From Thioalkalivibrio sp. (GTDB lineage: Bacteria > Pseudomonadota > Gammaproteobacteria > Ectothiorhodospirales > Ectothiorhodospiraceae): a stretch of DNA of 19,334 nt. Where the stretch lies: contig JAGTVE010000102.1 of the NCBI GenBank assembly GCA_018224485.1, forward strand, positions 1-19,334, given 5' to 3'. The position numbers were made by a program, and so were the translations under genes. Below the pieces are notes generated by a model. The model was not told where the DNA came from. It ran no database searches and saw nothing but the letters and a program-made list of their open reading frames with translations. Below, one piece after another: positions 7,237 to 12,557 of the stretch (position 1 is the stretch's first letter; every line of letters starts with the position of its first letter).

Positions 7237-8160
7237 TTAGAAGTAGGTGGTCACGGCCGAATCCAGCGCGTCGCGCATGTCCGGGTCGTCCGTGATCGGC
7301 CGTACCAGCGTGACCCGGCAGGCGGCCAGCGGCGCTACGCCGTTCGCGATCAGTGAACCGGCGTAAATCAGCATCCGCGTGGACAGGCCCTCGTCCAGGC
7401 CGTGTCCCTTGAGATTGCGCGCGCGCTCGCCAATGTGCACCAGGTTCTTCGCCGTCTCGATGTCCACCCCGGTTTCGTGCGCGACGATCTCCGCCTCCAC
7501 GTCGTGTTCCGGATAGTTGAAGTCGAGGGCGCCGAAGCGCTGCTTGGTGGACTGCTTGAGGTCCTTCATCAGCGACTGGTAGCCGGGGTTGTAGGAGATC
7601 ACGATCTGGAAGTCCGGGTGGGCCTCGATCACCTCTCCCTTCTTCTCCAGCGGGAGCACCCTGCGCGCATCGGTCAGCGGATGGATCACGACCGTGGTGT
7701 CCTGGCGCGCCTCGACGACCTCGTCAAGGTAGCAGATCGCGCCGTGGCGCGCGGCCACCGCGAGGGGTCCGTCCTGCCATCGGGTGCCGCTGGCGTCGAG
7801 CAGGAAGCGCCCGACCAGGTCGGAGGCGGTCATGTCCTCGTTGCAGGCGACCGTGATCAGCGGTTTGCCCAGCCGCCAGGCCATGTACTCGACGAAACGG
7901 GTCTTGCCGCAACCGGTCGGTCCCTTGAGCATCATGGGCATGCGCACGGAATAGGCGGCCTCGTAGAGCTCCACCTCGTCCGTCACCGGACGGTAGTAGG
8001 GCTCCTCCCGCACCATGTGGGGGAGCAGCAGATCGGCGGGCGGCGGGCCGTCGGCCGCCGGGCGGGTCGCGGCCGGCCGGGAAACCGCCGGCCGCGCGGC
8101 GCCCGGGGAGTAGGACTTGCGGCGGGGTGCGTAGGTTCGCGTGAAGGGGTCGCGGGACAT
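7237..8160 (-). CDS. cbbQ: CbbQ, AAA+ RuBisCO activase motor (MoxR family)
   Basis: A 307-residue AAA+ ATPase of the MoxR/CbbQ group. Walker A is GPTGCGKT (80-87), Walker B ICYLDE (142-147), sensor-1 asparagine N191 in SYNPG, and a likely arginine finger R208 in STKQRF. CbbQ forms a hexamer that works with CbbO to reactivate inhibited RuBisCO; carboxysomal CbbQ is known to associate with the shell. I chose the ATG at 8160 because AGGTGA lies about five bases upstream; a GTG at 8169 would add three residues. About 45 residues rich in Ala, Pro and Arg precede the usual conserved start (EEPYYRPV), longer than I expect for this family. The gene follows mcdB by 26 nt. Confidence 0.93.
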   Translation of the reverse strand: MSRDPFTRTYAPRRKSYSPGAARPAVSRPAATRPAADGPPPADLLLPHMVREEPYYRPVTDEVELYEAAYSVRMPMMLKGPTGCGKTRFVEYMAWRLGKPLITVACNEDMTASDLVGRFLLDASGTRWQDGPLAVAARHGAICYLDEVVEARQDTTVVIHPLTDARRVLPLEKKGEVIEAHPDFQIVISYNPGYQSLMKDLKQSTKQRFGALDFNYPEHDVEAEIVAHETGVDIETAKNLVHIGERARNLKGHGLDEGLSTRMLIYAGSLIANGVAPLAACRVTLVRPITDDPDMRDALDSAVTTYF

Positions 8161-8186
8161 ATTGGTCACCTGCTCCTCGGTTGCAT

Positions 8187-8480
8187 TCAGTCCGGCCAGA
8201 CGCGGTCGGGGAAGAGCGCGGTTCCGCTCTCCGGGACCTCGTTTGCGGACGAGGGCTTGCTGCGCTTGGCGGTCGTGGGCCCCGGTTTCCGGGGGGCGGC
8301 CGCGGTCGCGCGCGTGCCGGACCGCGGCTTCGCGGCAGGCTTGCCGCTGCTCTGGGCCGGCTTCTTGGGTTCCGCGCCGGACTGCTCTTCTCGCTTCGCC
8401 GACTCCGCTTCGGCCTTGGGATCCTGCCCGGCCTTGGCCTGGCGGACGCTTGCGGACAACTTTTCTTTCGTGGTCGTCAT
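8187..8480 (-). CDS. mcdB: McdB, carboxysome-positioning adaptor (alpha type)
   Basis: A 97-residue, highly charged, low-complexity protein with almost no hydrophobic core: Lys/Ala/Glu-rich up to about 35, then Lys/Pro/Ala/Ser/Arg-rich. It ends with the short hydrophobic patch TALFPDRVWPD containing W95. Alpha-type McdB proteins are known to be largely disordered, encoded directly after mcdA, and to carry an invariant tryptophan near the C-terminus, all seen here. The ATG at 8480 overlaps the mcdA stop (ATGA), so the two are translationally coupled. McdB links carboxysomes to the McdA ATPase on the nucleoid. Sequence alone would not identify it; the assignment rests on position and the C-terminal Trp. 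Confidence 0.85.
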   Translation of the reverse strand: MTTTKEKLSASVRQAKAGQDPKAEAESAKREEQSGAEPKKPAQSSGKPAAKPRSGTRATAAAPRKPGPTTAKRSKPSSANEVPESGTALFPDRVWPD

Positions 8481-9112
8481 AATCCGATCACCTCGTCGAT
8501 CACGGCTTCGATTTCGGACGTCGCCGGTGTTCCGCGACGGCCCAGCTGGTAGACGGAAACCCCGTCCAGTGCGGCACCTCTGTAGATCGCACGACGGCGG
8601 ATTGCGGCCTGTAACACCGGTACGTCGAACTCCTCCAGCGCGTCGCGCATGGATGCAGATAGCGCGCTGCGCGGCTCCATCTGGTTGAGCACCAGGAAGG
8701 CCTTCAGCTTGCGATTGACCTTGCGTGCCTCCTCGATCTCGACCGGCAGGCGCAGACTGGCCCACAGGTCCACCGGTGATGGCAGAATCGGGATCAATGC
8801 CACGTCGCAGGCACGGAGCGCCTGCAGAGAGGCGTGGCTCTCGAGCGATGGCGGGCAGTCCAGCACGGTGTAGCGGTACGCGCGAAAACCCTTCTGCAGC
8901 GTCCCCGCGTCCCAGTCCCCGAACATCTGCTTCACGGTGGCGGGGAAGGGCGCGTTGCCGAGGCTCGCCCACTGCCGGGCCGAGCCCTGCGGATCGAGGT
9001 CGATGATCACGGTGTCGCCCCGTCGGGCCAGGCCGGCAGCCAGATTCATCGCGAGCGTGGTCTTGCCCGCGCCGCCCTTCTGGTTGACCACTGCGGTGAC
9101 GTGCGTCGCCAT
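8477..9112 (-). CDS. mcdA: McdA, ParA-family carboxysome-positioning ATPase
   Basis: A 211-residue ParA/MinD-type ATPase. The deviant Walker A box is QKGGAGKTT (11-19) with the signature lysine, the A' motif is VIIDLDPQGSARQW, and Walker B is YTVLDCPP. McdA forms a dynamic layer on the nucleoid; carboxysome-bound McdB stimulates its ATPase, and the resulting gradients space the carboxysomes. The presence of the signature lysine is typical of alpha-carboxysome McdA (beta-type lacks it). The gene begins one base after the acRAF stop and overlaps mcdB by four bases, so it lies inside a tightly coupled block. Length and motifs are normal for the family. Confidence 0.93.
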   Translation of the reverse strand: MATHVTAVVNQKGGAGKTTLAMNLAAGLARRGDTVIIDLDPQGSARQWASLGNAPFPATVKQMFGDWDAGTLQKGFRAYRYTVLDCPPSLESHASLQALRACDVALIPILPSPVDLWASLRLPVEIEEARKVNRKLKAFLVLNQMEPRSALSASMRDALEEFDVPVLQAAIRRRAIYRGAALDGVSVYQLGRRGTPATSEIEAVIDEVIGL

Positions 9113-9113
9113 G

Positions 9114-9383
9114 TCAGCTCACCACGGGCCCCGGGAGCGCATTGATGCGCGCCGCGAGTGCGTGTTCTTCCGGTCCGAGTTCGCCACCGTCGGACGCCTC
9201 CAGCGTGATGTTCGCATAGGTGGTGCCGAAATTGATGTTCTGCGGGTGCATGCCAACCTCCTCGGACAGTTCGGCCAGCCTGTCGAGAAACAGGCGCGTC
9301 TCCCGGTAGCCGCCGAATTCGAAGCGGCGGAACAGCGCCGGCGGGCGGCCGCGCAATTCCCAGCCCTCTGGCGGTTCCATCAT
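9114..9383 (-). CDS. acRAF, pterin dehydratase-like RuBisCO assembly factor
   Basis: An 89-residue protein of the pterin-4a-carbinolamine dehydratase (PCD) fold. The core is recognisable: LFRRFEFGGYRETRLFLDRL, then GMHPQNINFGTTYANITLEA and ELGPEEHALAARIN. True PCD enzymes carry a His-His-Pro type active-site motif; here only one His (H46 in MHPQN) remains, so it is probably not catalytic. This fits acRAF, the PCD-like chaperone known from alpha-carboxysome clusters that aids RuBisCO assembly. The ATG at 9383 overlaps the stop of the bacterioferritin-like gene (ATGA). The next codon is also ATG, so the start could be at 9380. Confidence 0.85.
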   Translation of the reverse strand: MMEPPEGWELRGRPPALFRRFEFGGYRETRLFLDRLAELSEEVGMHPQNINFGTTYANITLEASDGGELGPEEHALAARINALPGPVVS

Positions 9384-9814
9384 GTCTTGCCCGGCGCGTT
9401 CTGCATGCCGTCGATCTCCTGTACGTGGGCCAGTTCCTCCTCGAGGATGTCGCGCAGCAGTGCGGCTCCCTCCACATCGCGCATGCGCTCGGCGTGGGCG
9501 AGGGCATCGCGGTACAGGCGCACCGCATCGGCCTCGAGAACACGATCTGCCGCGAGCAGGTCCTCGACGCTTCGCCCGAGGCGGGACGGCTTCAGGTTGC
9601 CTGCAGACGGCGCTACGCCGAGCAGGATCAGTCGCTCCATCAGGCGTTCGGCGTGTGCCAGTTCCTCCACCGCCTCCGCACGCAGATGCTCGGCCAGCGA
9701 CTCGTCGCCCCACAGGCGTGCGAGCGCGCTCTGGGCGAGATACTGCTGAACCGCGCCCATCTCGTGCGTGAGTGCACGGGCCAACCAGCCGATGGCCCGG
9801 GGATCCACACTCAT
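9380..9814 (-). CDS. Bacterioferritin-like four-helix diiron protein
   Basis: A 144-residue helical protein of the ferritin-like superfamily. The diiron ligand pattern is complete: E18 in LTHEMGAVQQY, E51xxH54 in EELAHAERL, E94 in VLEADAVRLY and E127xxH130 in EELAHVQEI. A bacterioferritin-like gene is a regular neighbour of csoS1 in alpha-carboxysome clusters, but its role there is not settled; redox or iron handling and oxygen protection are possible. It starts 11 bases after the csoS1 stop and overlaps acRAF by four bases. The ribosome site is weak (AGAG), suggesting coupling to csoS1 translation. It is shorter than a cage-forming bacterioferritin (about 158 aa), so cage assembly is uncertain. 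Confidence 0.82.
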   Translation of the reverse strand: MSVDPRAIGWLARALTHEMGAVQQYLAQSALARLWGDESLAEHLRAEAVEELAHAERLMERLILLGVAPSAGNLKPSRLGRSVEDLLAADRVLEADAVRLYRDALAHAERMRDVEGAALLRDILEEELAHVQEIDGMQNAPGKT

Positions 9815-9825
9815 CGACTGGCTCT

Positions 9826-10164
9826 CTAGCTGCGGGTCGAGGTCAATTCGGCGTCACGGCCACCGCCCTCGGCATCCGGCGCGGTCGGCAGGATGCCTTC
9901 CACCTCGCTGTGCACGCGGGCGATGATGTGCGCGGCCACCAGGCCGTCACCGACGCGCTCGCAGGCATCGGCGCCGGCGCGCACGGCCGCGTTCACCGCG
10001 CCGGTCTCGCCGCGCACCAGCACGGTGACGTAGCCGCCGCCGACGAACTGGCGGCCGATCAGTCGGACCTCGGCAGCCTTGGTCATCGCGTCCGCCGCTT
10101 CGATCGCGGGAACCAAACCACGGGTTTCGATCATGCCCAGGGCAATACCCATACGTTCAGCCAT
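9826..10164 (-). CDS. csoS1: CsoS1, major alpha-carboxysome shell hexamer (BMC-H)
   Basis: A 112-residue bacterial microcompartment domain protein that forms the hexagonal facets of the shell. The sequence from GIALGMIETRGLVPAIEAAD through the pore strand QFVGGGYVTVLVRGE to VGDGLVAAHIIARVHSEVEG is nearly identical to what I recall of known CsoS1A/C proteins. The BMC core ends near residue 97; about 15 residues of Gly/Asp/Glu-rich tail follow (ending ELTSTRS), giving a CsoS1B-like length. A strong AGGAG ribosome site precedes the ATG at 10164. It is the only csoS1 copy in the window, whereas many clusters have two or three in tandem. A 134-nt spacer upstream holds a hairpin and a possible promoter. 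Confidence 0.97.
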   Translation of the reverse strand: MAERMGIALGMIETRGLVPAIEAADAMTKAAEVRLIGRQFVGGGYVTVLVRGETGAVNAAVRAGADACERVGDGLVAAHIIARVHSEVEGILPTAPDAEGGGRDAELTSTRS

Positions 10165-10192
10165 TTCACTACTCCTTTGAAGAGACACAGTT

Positions 10193-10220
10193 TGAATACA
10201 AGTTGTACTGCCCAAATCAA
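10193..10220 (-). promoter_or_regulatory. Possible internal promoter for csoS1
   Basis: On the minus strand, TTGATT (10220-10215) and TATTCA (10198-10193) are separated by 16 bases and resemble sigma-70 -35 and -10 boxes. They lie about 30 bases upstream of the csoS1 start, in a stretch that is clearly more AT-rich than its surroundings. The major shell protein is needed in far larger amounts than the upstream vertex proteins, which makes an extra promoter plausible. This is a prediction from motif and position only. Confidence 0.4.
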
Positions 10221-10276
10221 CGGCCGGGGACCCGATTTCCAGCACCTGCTCCTTCCGTCCCGTTGTTGCCTGCCTG

Positions 10277-10298
10277 GCTCAGCGCAACCGCGCCGAGC
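10277..10298 (-). other. Hairpin directly after the csoS4B stop
   Basis: In the transcript GCTCGGCGC (10298-10290) can pair with GCGCTGAGC (10285-10277) through nine base pairs (one G-U) around a four-base loop, GGTT. It starts right after the csoS4B stop codon. There is no following U tract, so it would act as an mRNA 3'-end stabiliser or a partial attenuator rather than a full terminator. Confidence 0.55.
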
Positions 10299-10544
10299 TC
10301 ATTCTTCCCAGTGGTCGATGATTCCGCAGATCGTCAAATCCGTAGCGACCTTCGGATCCGGCATCGCCCAGCGCGCGGCACTGCCGCTGGTAGTGAACAC
10401 CCATTTCCCCGGTGGCACGCCCACGGGGTCCGTGGCCACGAACAGCGCGCCGCCCTGATTCTTCAGCACCCGCAGCGAGGTCTGTTTCAGGCCCGGTACG
10501 CGGCGCGTGCAGACCAGCTCGTCCTCGACGCGCATGATCTCCAT
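10299..10544 (-). CDS. csoS4B: CsoS4B, pentameric shell vertex protein (BMC-P)
   Basis: An 81-residue CsoS4/EutN/CcmL-type protein that forms pentamers capping the vertices of the icosahedral shell. It has the family pattern MEIMRVEDELVCTRRVPGLK at the start, the glycine turn PGKWVFTTSGSAAR in the middle and a final DLTICGIIDHWEE. Its ATG shares one base with the csoS4A stop (TGATG), so translation of the two is coupled. Such vertex proteins are minor components. Length and motifs are normal. Confidence 0.95.
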   Translation of the reverse strand: MEIMRVEDELVCTRRVPGLKQTSLRVLKNQGGALFVATDPVGVPPGKWVFTTSGSAARWAMPDPKVATDLTICGIIDHWEE

Positions 10545-10801
10545 CAGTCGCCATCCCCCTGCCAGTGGTCGATGATGCCGACGATGGTCAGATCGGACGG
10601 AAACTCCTTGCTGCCGGCAGCGTCGCGGGCGGCCGAGGAGCCGACACAGATCACCCAGTCCCCGGGGATGCAGCCCACTGCGTCGACCGCGACGCTGCGC
10701 GTGCCGCCGATCTTCTCCTGCACCACCAGCAGCGGCCGGTGGCCCATGCTGTCGATGCGGTTGGTCGAGACCAGCGTCTTTTCAATCCGCATGATCTTCA
10801 T
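10544..10801 (-). CDS. csoS4A: CsoS4A, pentameric shell vertex protein (BMC-P)
   Basis: An 85-residue vertex protein of the CsoS4/EutN/CcmL family, a paralogue of the next gene. Characteristic parts are MKIMRIEKTLVSTNRI, PGDWVICVGSSAARDA and the C-terminal DLTIVGIIDHWQG. It follows csoSCA after an unusually long 231-nt spacer. The ATG is overlapped (ATGA) by the stop of a possible small upstream ORF. No convincing ribosome site of its own is seen directly before the ATG, so coupling to an upstream reading frame or leaderless-like initiation on a processed RNA should be considered. Confidence 0.95.
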   Translation of the reverse strand: MKIMRIEKTLVSTNRIDSMGHRPLLVVQEKIGGTRSVAVDAVGCIPGDWVICVGSSAARDAAGSKEFPSDLTIVGIIDHWQGDGD

Positions 10802-11022
10802 CGTGCGATCTCGCTGGATCGGCCGATACCGGCATCGCGTGCACTGCCTTCGACAGGCCCGTCGCCCGCCTGCCGGACGAATCCGCGGTAACCGGACTTC
10901 GGACAGCTGGAGGCGGGCCCCCAGTACGAAGGGCCCGATGCCCGAAGTAAGGGGCGGGGACAGGGAACCATCCCCACGGTCCGCGACCGGTTCCCGCCTT
11001 TCAGGGTGCGTCGTGTCTCCAT
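10798..11022 (-). CDS. Possible small ORF (74 codons) between csoSCA and csoS4A
   Basis: An ATG at 11022, ten bases after the csoSCA stop, opens a frame that ends in a TGA overlapping the csoS4A start (ATGA), the same arrangement seen at other junctions in this cluster. The product is basic and low in recognisable structure (starts METRRTLKGGNRSRTVG, ends SARDAGIGRSSEIAR) and matches no family I know. The ribosome site is weak. The DNA also contains several inverted repeats that resemble dispersed intergenic repeats, so the ORF may be fortuitous, or may serve only to carry ribosomes to csoS4A. Confidence 0.25.
   Translation of the reverse strand: METRRTLKGGNRSRTVGMVPCPRPLLRASGPSYWGPASSCPKSGYRGFVRQAGDGPVEGSARDAGIGRSSEIAR
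10915..10995. repeat. Cluster of inverted repeats in the csoSCA-csoS4A spacer
   Basis: Three small inverted repeats lie close together: GGGCCC (10915-10920) with GGGCCC (10931-10936); GGGGA (10956-10960) with TCCCC (10971-10975); and GGGAACC (10963-10969) with GGTTCCC (10989-10995). The segment GGGGACAGGGAACCATCCCC resembles short dispersed repeats common in gammaproteobacterial intergenic DNA. Whether this is a mobile-repeat remnant or a regulatory RNA structure cannot be told from one copy. Confidence 0.45.
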
Positions 11023-11032
11023 GATCGCTCGT

Positions 11033-12547
11033 CTAATGCTCAAGGATTTCAGGTTCGTCTTCCACGAAGGTGCAGCGCTCGCTGCCATGGATGTCGCTGA
11101 TCGCCATCTGGCAGAACAGCCGGTGGTTCCTGTGCAGTTCGGGATAGCGGGCCTGCACCGCGTCCTGGACCCGCATGCAGCGGGTGATCGCGCGCTCGCG
11201 CGCGCCGGGGACGCGGGACGAGTAGTGAAAGTGGATCAGCACCGGCACGCCAAGCCCGTGGCGCAGGTTGAGGCCGGTGAAGATGCGGATCCCGACGTCC
11301 ATGTCGTTGGCCCCTTCCTCGACCGTGTCGAGGTGGGCAAAATAGAACTTGTTGCGCAGCTGTAGTTCGCTCATCGCCTCGCCGACGCAGATGAAGCGCT
11401 CGTTGTGGCCGATCACCCGGTAGCGTCCCTCGTGATGCTGGATCACGTACTCGATCTGCGAGAGGTTGGCCTCGAGCAGGTGCAGGATCAGGCACCGGAT
11501 ACCCGCGGGCGTCTGACCGGCACCGCGGGCCCAGCCCTCGGCGTGCTCCGCCTGCGTGATCGCGGTGTTGATGTGGGCGCGGGCCTGCTCGGCGGTCATG
11601 CCGATGGTGTCGTGGTAGATCTGGAAGCTCTCCACGTAGCGGTGCGGGCTGATGTCGCCCTTCGCGTCGGGCAGGTGGACACGGATCGCGTCGATGTCGG
11701 TATCGACGCCGATCAGCAGGATGTCGGGCGCGGCACCGAGCCCGAAGGTGTTGTCGATGGCCGCACGCAGTTCGTTCAGGCGCGCGAGCGCGCTCTCTAC
11801 CGCGACCCGGTCGTTGCTGCCATGGGCCGCGCAGCCCTCGTGGTTCGGGTTCGAGGTGCTGTAGTGGTAGACGGCGACCTTCAGGTAATTCGCTTCCTCG
11901 CCGCCAGGGATGCCGCCCGACAGGCGGTGGAGTTCGCGTTGCGTCCAGTCGAGGATGTCGTCCTCGATGTCGAACATCGCGCCGGCGTAGGCCTTCACGG
12001 CCACCGCGTCGTTCGGCGCCAGCCGGAAGATGAATGGCACCAGGCCCTGGAGGCGGCCATCCGCGCACGGGCTGATGTCGAGGGTGTGATAGCCACAGGA
12101 CTGGATGAAGTCGGCGTCGAGCAGGGAGCGCTCCTGGAGCGGTCTTTGATCGACCGGCGCGCGTTCGACGCAAATCCTGATGGCCTGGAAGGTGCACCAC
12201 GCGTGCAGCGCGCGCAGGTCGAGCCCGGCGATCCAGGAATCCTCGAGCAGTTCCACCGGCAGCTCGTACCCGAGCCGCTCGACCGAGATGCGCTGTGCCT
12301 CCTCCACGAAATTCATCGTGTGCTGGCAGTCCGACAGGGTCCTGAGCGTGTCGATGATGGCGGTGAAACCGCTGCGCACGTTCGCTTCGTAGTCGTACAG
12401 GAGCCCGTTCAGCTCGCGATCCGCCAGCGCATGTTCGCACGCCTGTTCCGCGACGACCACGCAGGCGGGATTCGGTGGCCGGGGTGCCGCCTGTTCGGGC
12501 AGCACCCCCGCCTTCCGCATCGCAGCCAGTCGTTTACGCGTGTTCAC
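11033..12547 (-). CDS. csoSCA: CsoSCA (CsoS3), carboxysomal beta-class carbonic anhydrase
   Basis: A 504-residue carbonic anhydrase that converts bicarbonate to CO2 inside the carboxysome. Zinc ligands can be assigned by comparison with the known Halothiobacillus enzyme: C161 in ISPCADGRL, H228 in VAVYHYSTS and C239 in HEGCAAHGSND, with the Asp163-Arg165 pair next to C161. The spacing H-x10-C is the same as in that enzyme. A short disordered N-terminus precedes an all-helical domain, then the catalytic domain and a C-terminal domain that has lost the zinc site. Translation probably starts at the GTG at 12547, preceded seven bases upstream by AAGGA, which overlaps the csoS2 stop codon (TAAGGA). 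A 231-nt spacer follows. Confidence 0.96.
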   Translation of the reverse strand: MNTRKRLAAMRKAGVLPEQAAPRPPNPACVVVAEQACEHALADRELNGLLYDYEANVRSGFTAIIDTLRTLSDCQHTMNFVEEAQRISVERLGYELPVELLEDSWIAGLDLRALHAWCTFQAIRICVERAPVDQRPLQERSLLDADFIQSCGYHTLDISPCADGRLQGLVPFIFRLAPNDAVAVKAYAGAMFDIEDDILDWTQRELHRLSGGIPGGEEANYLKVAVYHYSTSNPNHEGCAAHGSNDRVAVESALARLNELRAAIDNTFGLGAAPDILLIGVDTDIDAIRVHLPDAKGDISPHRYVESFQIYHDTIGMTAEQARAHINTAITQAEHAEGWARGAGQTPAGIRCLILHLLEANLSQIEYVIQHHEGRYRVIGHNERFICVGEAMSELQLRNKFYFAHLDTVEEGANDMDVGIRIFTGLNLRHGLGVPVLIHFHYSSRVPGARERAITRCMRVQDAVQARYPELHRNHRLFCQMAISDIHGSERCTFVEDEPEILEH

Positions 12548-12557
12548 CAGTCGGTCC

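Noticed and set aside
5110..7356. A 748-codon open frame on the plus strand opposite cbbO
   Set aside because: It is antisense to a well-recognised CbbO gene, has no family resemblance, and is explained by the GC-rich third-position codon bias of cbbO. The same holds for long plus-strand frames opposite csoS2, csoSCA, cbbL, cbbR and cbbQ.
9114..9383. An active pterin-4a-carbinolamine dehydratase
   Set aside because: The active-site His-His pair is not present and the position in the cluster matches the non-catalytic assembly factor acRAF.
11049..12440. A 463-codon frame on the minus strand within csoSCA
   Set aside because: It is an Arg/Pro/His-rich out-of-frame reading of csoSCA, typical of a shadow frame in GC-rich DNA.
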